A stretch of 64,000 bases of DNA from Prevotella sp. (GTDB lineage: Bacteria > Bacteroidota > Bacteroidia > Bacteroidales > Bacteroidaceae). This document shows positions 1 through 8,334 of the stretch, one piece after another. The stretch's first letter is position 1. Every line of letters starts with the position of its first letter. Position numbers and translations under genes: made by a program. The notes beneath the pieces are model-generated. The model searched no databases. It saw only the letters and a program-made list of their open reading frames with translations, and was not told the origin of the DNA. The DNA lies in the NCBI GenBank assembly GCA_017449675.1, contig JAFTFG010000010.1, positions 1 through 64,000 of the forward strand, given 5' to 3'.

Positions 1-1
1 G

Positions 2-598
2 GAAATGGCCACCTATCAGCAACTGAAGAAGAAAAGCCCGCGCAACGTGATGTGGATAGAGACCAACCCATGCACGGAGTTCTGGTTTCTGCTTCACTTT
101 CTGCCACAAATCACCACCAAGCACTATGAGACCTACGAGGACGTGTTGCCCGACTTGCAGCGCTATATGCCAGGGTATGAGAAGACGACCCGCTATTTCA
201 AGAAGAACAATCTGTATAAGTATCTGACGGAGCATGGCGACCTGCAGCGGGCCATCGGTTATGCCGAGGAACTAAGTCATCTGAGTGAGGCATCTCCTGA
301 AGATAAAATGGCATACAGTCAGATGCATTTGGTGTTTGAGTTGATAGCGTCGATGAATGAAGAAGAAGCGGATAAAAATGACCAAAAATCGGAAAAACAA
401 AATCGAAACAACGAAAATCGGCGGAAAATTATTGATTTTATCGCCGACAAAGAAATTTCAGATTCAAAATCCGTCTCAAAAGCCATCGGACTCAAGCCGT
501 CAAGAACCCGCGACTATCTGAAGCAACTCGTGGACGAGGGCATCCTTGAGATAGAAGGAGAGTATAAGAATAGGAAGTATAGGATAAAGAAAAAATGA
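2..598 (+). CDS. RloB-like protein, C-terminal part (5' end outside window)
   Basis: The frame is open to the left edge, so the Met at position 5 is probably internal and the gene is cut by the window. The motif NPCTEFWFLLHF near the start resembles the conserved NPCFExWLLLHF core of RloB-family proteins, which often accompany AAA ATPases (RloA/AbiL type) in phage-defence or accessory loci. After about residue 115 comes a charged Asn/Lys/Glu linker, then a C-terminal segment of about 60 residues (IIDFIADKEISDSKSVSKAI...) that looks like a winged helix-turn-helix. RloB membership is inferred from the motif; the role of the wHTH tail is unknown. Its partner, if any, lies outside the window. Confidence 0.6.
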   Translation, partial: EMATYQQLKKKSPRNVMWIETNPCTEFWFLLHFLPQITTKHYETYEDVLPDLQRYMPGYEKTTRYFKKNNLYKYLTEHGDLQRAIGYAEELSHLSEASPEDKMAYSQMHLVFELIASMNEEEADKNDQKSEKQNRNNENRRKIIDFIADKEISDSKSVSKAIGLKPSRTRDYLKQLVDEGILEIEGEYKNRKYRIKKK

Positions 599-617
599 AC
601 GTTGGCTCGGTTTTCTG

Positions 618-837
618 CTATTTCCCGTTCATCCATGCTATCAGTTCATTGGTGCCCCATATCACGATCACGATAAGGACGGGCATGCCAGCCACCAACC
701 AGAGGAAGGTCAGGTCATCATCCAAGAGGTGCTTCCCTGTATAATAGCCGAAGACGGTGAAAACAACCAACGCCACCTGTCATCATCGCCTTGTCAACCT
801 CTGATAGTTACCATTTCTCACGGTCTTTTTTCGTCAT
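618..837 (-). pseudogene. Decayed small membrane protein gene
   Basis: On the reverse strand an ATG at 837 opens with MTKKDREKW and then meets TAA. The same frame continues LSEVDKAMMTG. After a frame change near 780 the other frame reads VALVVFTVFGYYTGKHLL and on through a strongly hydrophobic stretch (MPVLIVIVIWG) to TAG at 618-620. Together these would make a protein of about 72 residues with a charged N-terminus and two hydrophobic segments. One stop and one frameshift interrupt it. I do not recognise the family. The two frames could also be unrelated by chance, but the codon choice in the second frame looks protein-like. Confidence 0.4.
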
Positions 838-860
838 CTATAAGAGGAAAGCATGCCACT

Positions 861-1020
861 TTAAGGGGTAAAGGATACCCCCTAAAGGGGTAAAAGAAGG
901 CACCTTTCTGGGTGAAAGTGCCCTACTTTTCGGTTGTCAGGCGCTCGGTGCTATTATTAGCAGCGGCCGCTGCTAATATTGGTAGCGATCGCTGCTATTA
1001 TCGGTAGCGGGCACTGCTAA
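861..1020. repeat. 22-bp-phased degenerate repeat array
   Basis: The stretch divides into seven consecutive 22-bp units starting at 861, 883, 905, 927, 949, 971 and 993. Units 1-2 share T(T/A)AAGGGGTAAA. Units 5-7 share TGCTA-N5-GTAGCG or close variants. The middle units are divergent. Several junctions form palindromes: 899-922 is a hairpin (GGCACCTTTC / GAAAGTGCC), and 955-978 is a perfect 24-bp palindrome centred on GCGGCCGC. The right end runs into the 3' end of the C10 peptidase gene, so that gene's last few codons and stop (998-1000) lie inside the repeat. Confidence 0.7.
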
Positions 1021-4000
1021 CCCTATCGCCTTTGAAAATAAAGCCATAGTCCTTCAGCATGGCCTTCGCCTCCCGCTCGTCCATCCGAGAACCGCTGGAC
1101 ATGATGATATTCACCATCATCACAATATCCGTCACATTGATCTCGCCATCCTTATTCACATCAGCCGCCGTCATGTTGAACGACGCATCCTCATGACCCA
1201 TGATCTTATTCACCGTAGCCACGATATCCGTCACATTCACCTCGCCGTCGGCATTGGCATCACCAGTGACTATAGGATCGATGCCGTCTGTGATGGTCAA
1301 TTCCAATGTTGGCATATTCAGACCTTCCAACTGATTGGCATTCTCATTCACCATCGTTACATTGGTTGCGACAGTATGTGTTCCATTTGTAGTAATCGGT
1401 GGCAATTCAATTGAGATGACTTCTGTTTCATTGGGTGCGAGTAAAGTATTGTATGTTTTGCTTTGCTTTTCACCTCCATCTACAGACCACTCTACCGTAT
1501 AGGAAGTAACGGTTTCTAAAGAACGGTTTCTTATAACTCCATTGATAATGATTCCGTTATCATTCGCTCTTTGTGAGCAAGCCGCAGAATTTCTTGCTTT
1601 GTTATTTGCCGATTCTAACTCACGTATAACAATACCCTCTGGTACATGATCTCCATCTATGGCAAAACGAAGGGGAAGAGGATGTGCAAATATCGTTGAA
1701 GGCCCCTCTTTATATGGACATTCTTTCACATAATCCCATTGGCCTGGAGTGGTATTCGTAACAGTGGGATCATTGCCCATCCAACGTCCCCATACTGCAT
1801 CAGGAACAAAAGTCATGTCAGCGTACGTGGCCCCAATGGCCCCCTTACGACCTACACCCACAAAAAGTTCCTCCCCTGTAATGGTGTATGGTTCATCAAA
1901 CTTAACAGTATTCCACGCTCCACGAACCACATCAAATGGTTGTTTTACTAAATAATCAGTTCCACGTTTTGTAATGAAAACATACTCATAACTGTCATCT
2001 CCACTATCATTGGTAGCCCGTGAAGGAGAATACACTTCAATAGACGTGATTTTACATCCTTTATAAGCCACTAAATCTTCTGGAGTAATACGCATAGCAA
2101 ACTCACTGTCCAAGTTACCGCGTTCACCTCTTGCGAATCCGTAACTTTCTGTTTTGTCACCATGACAGTATCCCCATTTTACGAATGAAGCACTTTGATT
2201 ATCGTCAGTGAGATTCCACTGCTTCCACGAAGAATTCTGATATAGCGGCAAGCAACCTTTAGGAACGTGGATGTTCACCTTAGGATTATTGGGAATCGGG
2301 GAATCAGCAGTATACCCTGCCACTTTGGGGGGCATAGACGTAGCAAAATAGACATCCGTCAATAATGGGAAATTATATTCATCGAAGCCACGGATATTAA
2401 AGTTCGGGACAATATTGGTAAATTTTATTGTTTTCAGACTCTTACAATAGGACAATGTGGGAGAGTAAGTAGCAACAGGGAACTCAATGCTTTCCAGTTT
2501 TGGACAATTCATGACAGTTATATAGTGCCCAGATTTCAAGTCAAGTTTTGTGAGATTAGGACAATCAATGACCTCAATAGCATTGTCGATAGCAGCAGAA
2601 AGAGTATGCAGGTCCTCGCATCCTACGAAAGGTGACAAACGTTCTTCCATTACCAAAAACTTTTTACCCTCATAATCAACAGTAAAAGGAATGACAATGT
2701 CACCACTGTATTTTTCTGTTAACTGATGTGGCAAAACATAGGCATAATTGTTACTAAACTGATAAACTAAGCCATAAGTGACTCCATTGATTTCCTGATA
2801 GCCATAATCCATATATTCACCATCCCAGTTATCAATAAAGTGTTCAAGGTAAAAGTTCTTTTCACCCACATGGGCAATTAAGTGGTTGGGGTTGGAGCCT
2901 GCAACCTTATGCCACTCTTCAGTTTCGTTATGGCGATATACAGGACAAACATAATACTCTCCCTTTGAAATGTTTCCAATAGAGACACTGTTAAAGTACA
3001 AAAAACCGTTATTAACCGGGAATTGTACCAACTGGGGGTCTACGACCTTCACCAGTTCGCTTTCACGATAAAATCCAATACCAACGTAGCAAGACGCATC
3101 ATAATCACAGAAGAATTCTCCATTGAATGAGATTGGAACTAAAAAATCTTCTGTTTCATTTGTGCGATAGGAACTTCTTTGCCATGATTCAAGCGAGTAG
3201 GCAATCACTATAGCGTCATCTTTTCTTGATGGGGCAGGCTCTATGTCGAAGAGCATTTCAGAGCCCCACGTTGGGAGAAATGGCATTACATCTTCTGTGG
3301 CTCCAGTAATCATGAAATAGCCATCGGCATCACCATCCCATCCCCAATTGATATGAAACATACCGTCTTGGTATCCGTCAACGATAAAAGCATGACCTGC
3401 GTTCATCGATTCGCTGTAGCCCGTATAGAATACTGGGCGGTTCTCTGCCAATTCTGAATAGACGGCTTCTTCCAGATGCTCGGCTTCAAATAACTTGATA
3501 AGCCAACTCTTGGTACTCTTACTATATCCGAAAACAGTTTTTAACGCCTCACTTGGTTCTCCTGCACCAGAGCCGTCCAACGTATAATTCATTTTTGAAG
3601 ATTGTCCACAATAAAGCATCAATCGTGCAATATCGTCATCAGACATATTCTCCCAGTTAAAAGATGTCGATTCCAATGCCGGCATGCTGATACCATTTTC
3701 TGTAGTATAGGCCTCTACGCTCGTTGTCTGTCCCTGCGGCCACTTCTTGTAGTTGATAATCTGGGCCATTGCTGTTGCCACACAACCTGTAGGACATTTT
3801 TCCCCATTTATTTCTGGACAGTAATTATTGTATGGAGCATGTTGTCCCCAATGGGTTGTTATCAGCGGCTCAATTTTAACAAAGTTGTTGGCACGACGCG
3901 GACTCCACCTTTTATTGACACCATAAACGTTCAAACTATCGATCATGTTGACGTAGCAACTCATGAGCCACTCCATATTGCATGGGATATTACGCATGTC

Positions 4001-4276
4001 AACATTTCCTTTATCCGAATAGCCCAATATCTCAGGCATACGGTCATCACCGGATACAATGACGAAGCCACCGTTATTCTCAACATTAAACACATAGTAT
4101 GCTTTGGTTTGAGTTTCTGCAGCAGGTGCTCGACGCAAGTTCTTCTGTTTGAATTGCTTGCCTTGCATAAATTGTTGTGCTTTCTGTAATGCCTGTTCTT
4201 CTGTCACTTCCCCAGCATTTATAACTAGGCTAGAGAAAAGACTAATTAGTAATAAGGTTAATTGTTTCATATCCAT
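998..4276 (-). CDS. Secreted C10 family (streptopain-like) cysteine peptidase with dockerin domain
   Basis: Protein of 1092 residues. Residues 1-22 form a signal peptide (MDMKQLTLLLISLF...NAG). A Spi/propeptide-like region follows (about 23-120), then the C10 catalytic domain: Gln145 in WGQ, nucleophile Cys165 in CPTGCVATAMAQ, and His295 in AGHAFIVDGY followed by INWGWDGDADGY. A BspA-like leucine-rich segment spans about 555-690, and a type I dockerin-like pair of calcium loops (DANADGEVNVTD, DVNKDGEINVTD) about 1005-1065. C10 enzymes are made as zymogens and cleave host or dietary proteins outside the cell. The dockerin pair suggests surface or complex attachment. No type IX sorting domain is evident. 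The last codons fall within a 22-bp repeat array. Confidence 0.92.
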   Translation of the reverse strand: MDMKQLTLLLISLFSSLVINAGEVTEEQALQKAQQFMQGKQFKQKNLRRAPAAETQTKAYYVFNVENNGGFVIVSGDDRMPEILGYSDKGNVDMRNIPCNMEWLMSCYVNMIDSLNVYGVNKRWSPRRANNFVKIEPLITTHWGQHAPYNNYCPEINGEKCPTGCVATAMAQIINYKKWPQGQTTSVEAYTTENGISMPALESTSFNWENMSDDDIARLMLYCGQSSKMNYTLDGSGAGEPSEALKTVFGYSKSTKSWLIKLFEAEHLEEAVYSELAENRPVFYTGYSESMNAGHAFIVDGYQDGMFHINWGWDGDADGYFMITGATEDVMPFLPTWGSEMLFDIEPAPSRKDDAIVIAYSLESWQRSSYRTNETEDFLVPISFNGEFFCDYDASCYVGIGFYRESELVKVVDPQLVQFPVNNGFLYFNSVSIGNISKGEYYVCPVYRHNETEEWHKVAGSNPNHLIAHVGEKNFYLEHFIDNWDGEYMDYGYQEINGVTYGLVYQFSNNYAYVLPHQLTEKYSGDIVIPFTVDYEGKKFLVMEERLSPFVGCEDLHTLSAAIDNAIEVIDCPNLTKLDLKSGHYITVMNCPKLESIEFPVATYSPTLSYCKSLKTIKFTNIVPNFNIRGFDEYNFPLLTDVYFATSMPPKVAGYTADSPIPNNPKVNIHVPKGCLPLYQNSSWKQWNLTDDNQSASFVKWGYCHGDKTESYGFARGERGNLDSEFAMRITPEDLVAYKGCKITSIEVYSPSRATNDSGDDSYEYVFITKRGTDYLVKQPFDVVRGAWNTVKFDEPYTITGEELFVGVGRKGAIGATYADMTFVPDAVWGRWMGNDPTVTNTTPGQWDYVKECPYKEGPSTIFAHPLPLRFAIDGDHVPEGIVIRELESANNKARNSAACSQRANDNGIIINGVIRNRSLETVTSYTVEWSVDGGEKQSKTYNTLLAPNETEVISIELPPITTNGTHTVATNVTMVNENANQLEGLNMPTLELTITDGIDPIVTGDANADGEVNVTDIVATVNKIMGHEDASFNMTAADVNKDGEINVTDIVMMVNIIMSSGSRMDEREAKAMLKDYGFIFKGDRVSSARYR

Positions 4277-4300
4277 TATAGATTTTAGTTGTTTTATTAC

Positions 4301-4399
4301 TCACTCCGATGACAAATTTATATAGATGCCCATGCGCTGCGCCGTTGCACCGATGGTCAGCGTTGCAAACTGAATCTGTGGAATGGTCGTTGTCGTCAT
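4301..4399 (-). CDS. Candidate 32-residue small protein upstream of the C10 peptidase
   Basis: A complete reverse-strand reading frame starts at ATG 4399 and stops at TGA 4301. The peptide begins MTTTTIPQIQFATLTIG and ends YINLSSE. It sits about 15-20 nt downstream of a Bacteroidota -7 box (TATCTTTG, 4427-4420) and 24 bp upstream of the peptidase start, so it would be the first reading frame of that transcript. Codon choice is ordinary. I do not know a family. It could be a leader peptide, a small secreted or inhibitory partner of the peptidase, or chance. Confidence 0.35.
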   Translation of the reverse strand: MTTTTIPQIQFATLTIGATAQRMGIYINLSSE

Positions 4400-4419
4400 G
4401 CAATCTAATATTTATGCTG

Positions 4420-4427
4420 CAAAGATA
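4420..4427 (-). promoter_or_regulatory. -7 promoter element for the C10 peptidase transcript
   Basis: Reverse-strand TATCTTTG fits TAnnTTTG. No good TTTG box is visible at the usual 19-20 bp upstream, so the call rests on one box and on its position before the peptidase and its small upstream reading frame. Confidence 0.45.
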
Positions 4428-4476
4428 ATAATTTTTAATTATTCATCGAATAAAACTAAGTAAAATCTTCACCTTA

Positions 4477-4770
4477 TTATATATCTGCCACCATCTCCCT
4501 CATCCGTTCTTTCAGGTCTCGCACATCCTCCAGTAGGTTCCAGACGGCATCCTCGGAGAGAACACCACGCTTCAGGTCTTGCGGGAGTCGACCTTCTGAA
4601 TCGGTGGTGAAGTCCTGCCTCCATGCATCACTACCGTAGTAGTCGCTCAACTGGCGGAGGGCATCCTGTGCCTCGGCATACTCGTCGAGGGCTGCCGAGA
4701 GACGCATTACAGCCTGTGACGCACGGTCGAGGCAACACTCCATCTGTTTGATTCGTTCTATCTGCTCCAT
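4477..4770 (-). CDS. DUF4298 family protein
   Basis: A small, helical, acidic protein. I take the start at Met 4770 (MEQIERIKQMECCLDRA), because family members begin close to this motif; the frame extends six codons further to 4788. The sequence shows heptad-like patterning (LDEYAEAQDALRQLSDYYGSDAWRQDF) followed by LPQDLKRGVLSEDAVWNLLEDV, the typical DUF4298 core and length. Function is unknown for the family. It stands alone on the reverse strand between the peptidase and ridA, with a possible -7 box (TATCTTTG on the reverse strand, 4842-4835). Confidence 0.8.
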   Translation of the reverse strand: MEQIERIKQMECCLDRASQAVMRLSAALDEYAEAQDALRQLSDYYGSDAWRQDFTTDSEGRLPQDLKRGVLSEDAVWNLLEDVRDLKERMREMVADI

Positions 4771-4925
4771 ACTAATCATCTTCAACAATGCTTCAGCCTC
4801 GGTTTGGCCTACTCTAATTTAACTTAACTGAAGACAAAGATACGAAATTATTTCCAATAATGTCGATATTTCAAAAGTTTTTCGTAATTTTGCTACTGGT
4901 TAATAAGACGATAAAAGAAGACAAG

Positions 4926-5300
4926 ATGAAAGCAATTAAAACAGAGAAGGCTCCTGCGGCTATCGGACCGTACAGCCAAGCGATTGAGACCAGCGGACTG
5001 GTGTTCGCCAGTGGACAACTGCCTATTGACCCTGCAACAGGGACTTTTCCCGAGGGGATCAAGGCACAGACGAGACAGGCGTTGACCAATGCAAAGGCAA
5101 TTCTGCAAGCGGCCGGACTCGACATGAAGAATGTAGTAAAGACCACTGTCTTACTGGCCGACATTGCAGACTTTGCCGAAATGAACGAGGTGTATGCGGA
5201 GTTTTTCACAGAGCCCTACCCTGCCCGTAGCGCCTTTGCCGTCAAGGCCGTGCCCAAGGGTGCCCTGGTAGAGATTGAGTGCATCGCTAGTAAGGAATAA
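4926..5300 (+). CDS. ridA: RidA family reactive intermediate (enamine/imine) deaminase
   Basis: Protein of 125 residues with the full YjgF/YER057c/UK114 pattern: APAAIGPYSQAI near the start, GLVFASGQLPIDP, and the C-terminal signature PARSAFAVKAVPKGALVEIECIA, which contains the conserved active-site Arg and Glu. RidA hydrolyses reactive 2-aminoacrylate and related enamines released by PLP enzymes such as threonine dehydratase, which protects other PLP enzymes. The frame extends 22 codons upstream, but homologues start at MKAIKTEKAPAAIGPYSQ, and a TAATTTTG -7 box (4885-4892) lies inside that extension, so ATG 4926 is chosen. A cytosolic trimer is expected from the family. Confidence 0.95.
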   Translation: MKAIKTEKAPAAIGPYSQAIETSGLVFASGQLPIDPATGTFPEGIKAQTRQALTNAKAILQAAGLDMKNVVKTTVLLADIADFAEMNEVYAEFFTEPYPARSAFAVKAVPKGALVEIECIASKE

Positions 5301-5319
5301 GTGATTACAATAGTAAGGA

Positions 5320-6438
5320 ATGATGCGAGCACTATTAATACTTACCGCTTGTTGGTTGACAATACCGACAACGGCACAAGAGCATTTACAAAGACAGGCG
5401 AGCGAGTCGAATGCAGGAAAGACGTTCACGACAGTGAGGGAGAACCCGATCACAAGTGTGAAGAACCAGTTCCGCAGCGGTACATGCTGGGACTATGCGA
5501 CGCTGGGGTACTTTGAGAGTGAGATCCTGCGGAAGACAGGACGGACATACGACCTCTGCGAGATGTTTGTGGTGAATAAGGATTACATGGACTGTGCCAA
5601 GCACTATGTACGGATGCACGGGTATAGTCAGATCTCGGAAGGCGGGTCGTGCGATGATGTACTGGAGGTCATCCGTCAGCATGGTATCTGTCCCGAACAG
5701 GCAATGCCGGCACCAGGTTCGCTGACAGGTGACTCGCTGGCGAACTTCAAGGTATTCTTCCCGTTATTGGAGCAAACGGTGAGGAATGCCGTGAGAAAAA
5801 ACGCCAAAGAACCCCTATCCCACTGGCAGGACTCGGTACAGACGGTGATCGAGCGATTTGTCGGACGCTGTCCAGATACTTTTGTCTATGAGGGAAAGAC
5901 CTATACGCCCCAGTCGTTCGCAGAAAGCCTGGGTCTGGACTTTGACGACTATGTGAGTCTGACGAGTTATCTGCATCATCCCTTTGGTAAGTGGTTCATC
6001 ATCGAAGCACCATATAAATGGCGGTTGAAACCGAGTTACAACATCCCCATCGAGCAATTGATGGAGGTTTTGGACAAAGCACTGGACGAGGGCTATACAG
6101 TGGCATGGGGCGGTGATGTAACAGGCAATTTCACACGGACCGGACTAGCGATGCTACCAGACAGTGTGATACCCACACAAGAACTGCGTCAGGAACAATG
6201 GGACAACTGGCGGTTCACGTATGACCACGTGATGCTGATTTACGGCAAGGCAGTCGATGAGCATGGCAAGCCATACTATATGGTGAAGAATTCGTGGGGT
6301 GAGTGCGGACTGTACAAGGGTATCTGGTATATGTCACGCGACTATATTCAACTAAACACAACCTACCTGTTCCTAAACCGTCATGCGTTGCCGAGGGAGT
6401 TGCATCAAGCACTGTCCGACCACACGATCCATGACTGA
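5320..6438 (+). CDS. Exported C1-type (aminopeptidase C / bleomycin hydrolase-like) cysteine peptidase
   Basis: Protein of 372 residues. The signal peptide is MMRALLILTACWLTIPTTAQ. The papain-like catalytic residues are visible: Gln and Cys in NQFRSGTCWDYA (about residues 46-57), His in YDHVMLIYG (about 303), and Asn in VKNSWGECG (about 322). The spacing and the long insertion between Cys and His resemble the C1B bleomycin hydrolase/PepC group rather than papain. The signal peptide points to a periplasmic or surface role in peptide breakdown. The gene starts 19 bp after ridA and is probably cotranscribed with it and with the next gene, 15 bp downstream. Confidence 0.88.
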   Translation: MMRALLILTACWLTIPTTAQEHLQRQASESNAGKTFTTVRENPITSVKNQFRSGTCWDYATLGYFESEILRKTGRTYDLCEMFVVNKDYMDCAKHYVRMHGYSQISEGGSCDDVLEVIRQHGICPEQAMPAPGSLTGDSLANFKVFFPLLEQTVRNAVRKNAKEPLSHWQDSVQTVIERFVGRCPDTFVYEGKTYTPQSFAESLGLDFDDYVSLTSYLHHPFGKWFIIEAPYKWRLKPSYNIPIEQLMEVLDKALDEGYTVAWGGDVTGNFTRTGLAMLPDSVIPTQELRQEQWDNWRFTYDHVMLIYGKAVDEHGKPYYMVKNSWGECGLYKGIWYMSRDYIQLNTTYLFLNRHALPRELHQALSDHTIHD

Positions 6439-6453
6439 CAGTTAACGGGTAAA

Positions 6454-7065
6454 ATGTTGAGCAACAACACAGTGACACCTATAGAATATCATCCGCTGGA
6501 ACCATTCCTACCAGAGAATGCACACGTGCTGTTCCTTGGTAGTTTTCCACCCCAGAAGAAACGATGGTGTATGGAATTCTACTACCCCAATTTCATCAAT
6601 GACCACTGGAGAATTGAGGGTGAGGTGTTTTATGGCGACCGCAACCATTTTGTACTTATCGACCAAAAGGTGTTCGACCGCAAGGCTATCATGACGTTTT
6701 GTAAGGAGAAAGGCATCGCATTCTACGACACGGCCACAGCCATACGTCGACTGAAAGACAATGCGTCAGATGAGTTCCTGGAGGTAGTGGAACCGACGGA
6801 TATCCGTGCTCTCCTAAGACAACTGCCCCACTGCGAGGCTATTGTCACTACAGGACAGAAGGCTACAGACACACTCTGCCAGTATTTCAATATCGAGGAA
6901 GGCCCGAGGGTGGGATCATCTATCACCATTCCAGAGATCAGCAATCATGACGGCCATGAGGTGCGACTTTATCGCCTACCCTCCTCTTCCCGTGCTTATC
7001 CGTTAGCATTCGACAAGAAAGTGGCTGCCTATCGCAATATGTTTGAGTTGGTAGGACTATTGTAA
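6454..7065 (+). CDS. Uracil-DNA glycosylase superfamily protein
   Basis: Protein of 203 residues. VLFLGSFPPQKKRWCMEFYYPN near residue 25 matches motif 1 of the UDG superfamily (GSxPG type), and RLPSSSRAYPL near residue 170 corresponds to motif 2 (LPSxSxAN type). VTTGQKATDTL is the central strand-turn seen in MUG-like and related glycosylases. Proteins of this group remove damaged or mismatched bases, but the exact substrate of this Bacteroidota branch is not known to me. It lies in a tight run between the C1 peptidase and the YgjP-like gene (11 bp spacing), probably one operon. Confidence 0.75.
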   Translation: MLSNNTVTPIEYHPLEPFLPENAHVLFLGSFPPQKKRWCMEFYYPNFINDHWRIEGEVFYGDRNHFVLIDQKVFDRKAIMTFCKEKGIAFYDTATAIRRLKDNASDEFLEVVEPTDIRALLRQLPHCEAIVTTGQKATDTLCQYFNIEEGPRVGSSITIPEISNHDGHEVRLYRLPSSSRAYPLAFDKKVAAYRNMFELVGLL

Positions 7066-7076
7066 AGAAGTCGGTA

Positions 7077-7625
7077 ATGGCCATTCAAGTGACATACAGG
7101 AGGACACGACGGCTGTCAATGCGCATCGTAAAAAATGGCGATGTACACGTGTCGGCACCTATCGGGATACCGAAGACCGAGGTGGAGCGATTCATCGAGG
7201 AACACCGTGAGTGGATAGTCAAGGCTCGGAAGAAAACACAAGAGTACCATGCAAAGCGGGAGGCATTCTACCATCAATTGCCACTACAGACCCGCATTCA
7301 GGTTGACGAGGCTAGTCAACGACTCGAAGCACTGATAGAGCCAATGGTTGAGAACCATTCACGACTGATGGGTGTCTATCCCTCACATATCTCTTATAAA
7401 GCCATGATCTCCCGTTGGGGGGTATGCAACGTCAAGGACAAATCCATCTGTTTCTCCATCTACCTCCTTCTCCTGCCAGAATGGTGCATCGAGCATGTTG
7501 TCGTCCACGAACTCTGCCACCTGCTGGAACCCAGCCACAACACCCGCTTCCACCTCCTCATGGACCGATACTTCCCCCGTTGGCGCGAGGCCCGGCGAGA
7601 GACAAAAATATTACACGCTAAATGA
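7077..7625 (+). CDS. YgjP-like (DUF45/M48-type) metallopeptidase
   Basis: Protein of 182 residues. The zinc signature is HELCHLLEPSHNTRFHLLMDRYFPRW: HExxH with a third His about ten residues later and the family's PxW ending. SRWGVCN upstream is the other conserved block (SRWGSC). These proteins are thought to be cytosolic WLM/SprT-related peptidases, and several family members are encoded beside restriction or repair genes; substrates are largely unknown. Here it follows the glycosylase-like gene by 11 bp. The start ATG at 7077 gives MAIQVTYRRTRRLSMRI, typical for the family. Confidence 0.85.
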   Translation: MAIQVTYRRTRRLSMRIVKNGDVHVSAPIGIPKTEVERFIEEHREWIVKARKKTQEYHAKREAFYHQLPLQTRIQVDEASQRLEALIEPMVENHSRLMGVYPSHISYKAMISRWGVCNVKDKSICFSIYLLLLPEWCIEHVVVHELCHLLEPSHNTRFHLLMDRYFPRWREARRETKILHAK

Positions 7626-7665
7626 AGAAAAAGTATGTTTTGCCGATTTTTTGCGAAATATTTAC

Positions 7666-7673
7666 TAACTTTG
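7666..7673 (+). promoter_or_regulatory. -7 promoter element for sod
   Basis: TAACTTTG fits TAnnTTTG and lies 27 bp before the superoxide dismutase start. An upstream TTTG ends at 7642, giving a slightly long spacer of 23 bp. Confidence 0.5.
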
Positions 7674-7700
7674 TCGGCATAATCACAAATAAACGAAGGT

Positions 7701-8315
7701 ATGAAAAAGTATGAGTTAATGGCACTGCCGTATGCAGCGGATGCGCTGGAGCCGGTAATAAGCAAAGAGACGATAGGCTTTCACCACGGGAAACACCTGC
7801 TGGCATATGTGAATAATCTCAATGGACTGCTTGAAAGGCTACGGGCAGGCGAGTTTGACTCGGGAATGGAGAGTTCTATGGCTGATTTGCCGTTGGAGGA
7901 AATTGTCAAGAAGGCAGATGGTGGCATACTGAATAATGCCGGGCAGATTCTGAACCACGAGATGTATTTCCAGCAGTTTACTGCGCCGAAAGCCGACAAC
8001 AAACCTATCGGAAAGATTGCCGAGGCTATCGCGAGAGACTTCGGCTCATTCGAAGCCTTCAGAGAAGAGTTCCTGAAGAAGGGAAGCACGCTGTTCGGCT
8101 CCGGCTGGGTATGGCTGTCGGCGGATAAAGACGGTAAGTTGGTTATCACCCAAGAGACGAATGCCGCCAATCCCGTACAACGTGGACTGAAGCCCCTGCT
8201 GACCTTCGATGTCTGGGAGCACGCCTACTATCTCGACTATCAGAACCGCCGTCCAGACCACCTCGCAGCCCTCTGGCAGATTGTCAACTGGGAAGTCGTA
8301 GAAAGCAGACTCTAA
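7701..8315 (+). CDS. sodB: Superoxide dismutase (Fe/Mn family)
   Basis: Protein of 204 residues, full length for an Fe/Mn SOD. Metal ligands are recognisable: His28 in TIGFHHGKH, His in ILNHEMYFQQF, and Asp and His in FDVWEHAYYLDYQNRRPDHL. It disproportionates superoxide in the cytosol. The metal (Fe, Mn or either) cannot be decided by eye. There is no signal peptide. It has its own -7 box, so it is likely monocistronic or heads the short run into the DNA alkylation repair gene 19 bp downstream. The symbol sodB is by family; the Bacteroides enzyme accepts both metals. Confidence 0.95.
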   Translation: MKKYELMALPYAADALEPVISKETIGFHHGKHLLAYVNNLNGLLERLRAGEFDSGMESSMADLPLEEIVKKADGGILNNAGQILNHEMYFQQFTAPKADNKPIGKIAEAIARDFGSFEAFREEFLKKGSTLFGSGWVWLSADKDGKLVITQETNAANPVQRGLKPLLTFDVWEHAYYLDYQNRRPDHLAALWQIVNWEVVESRL

Positions 8316-8334
8316 GAAATGAAGAATACAGGGA

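Noticed and set aside
3602..4189. Large forward frame opposite the C10 peptidase
   Set aside because: It is antisense to a clear peptidase domain and shows no domain of its own.
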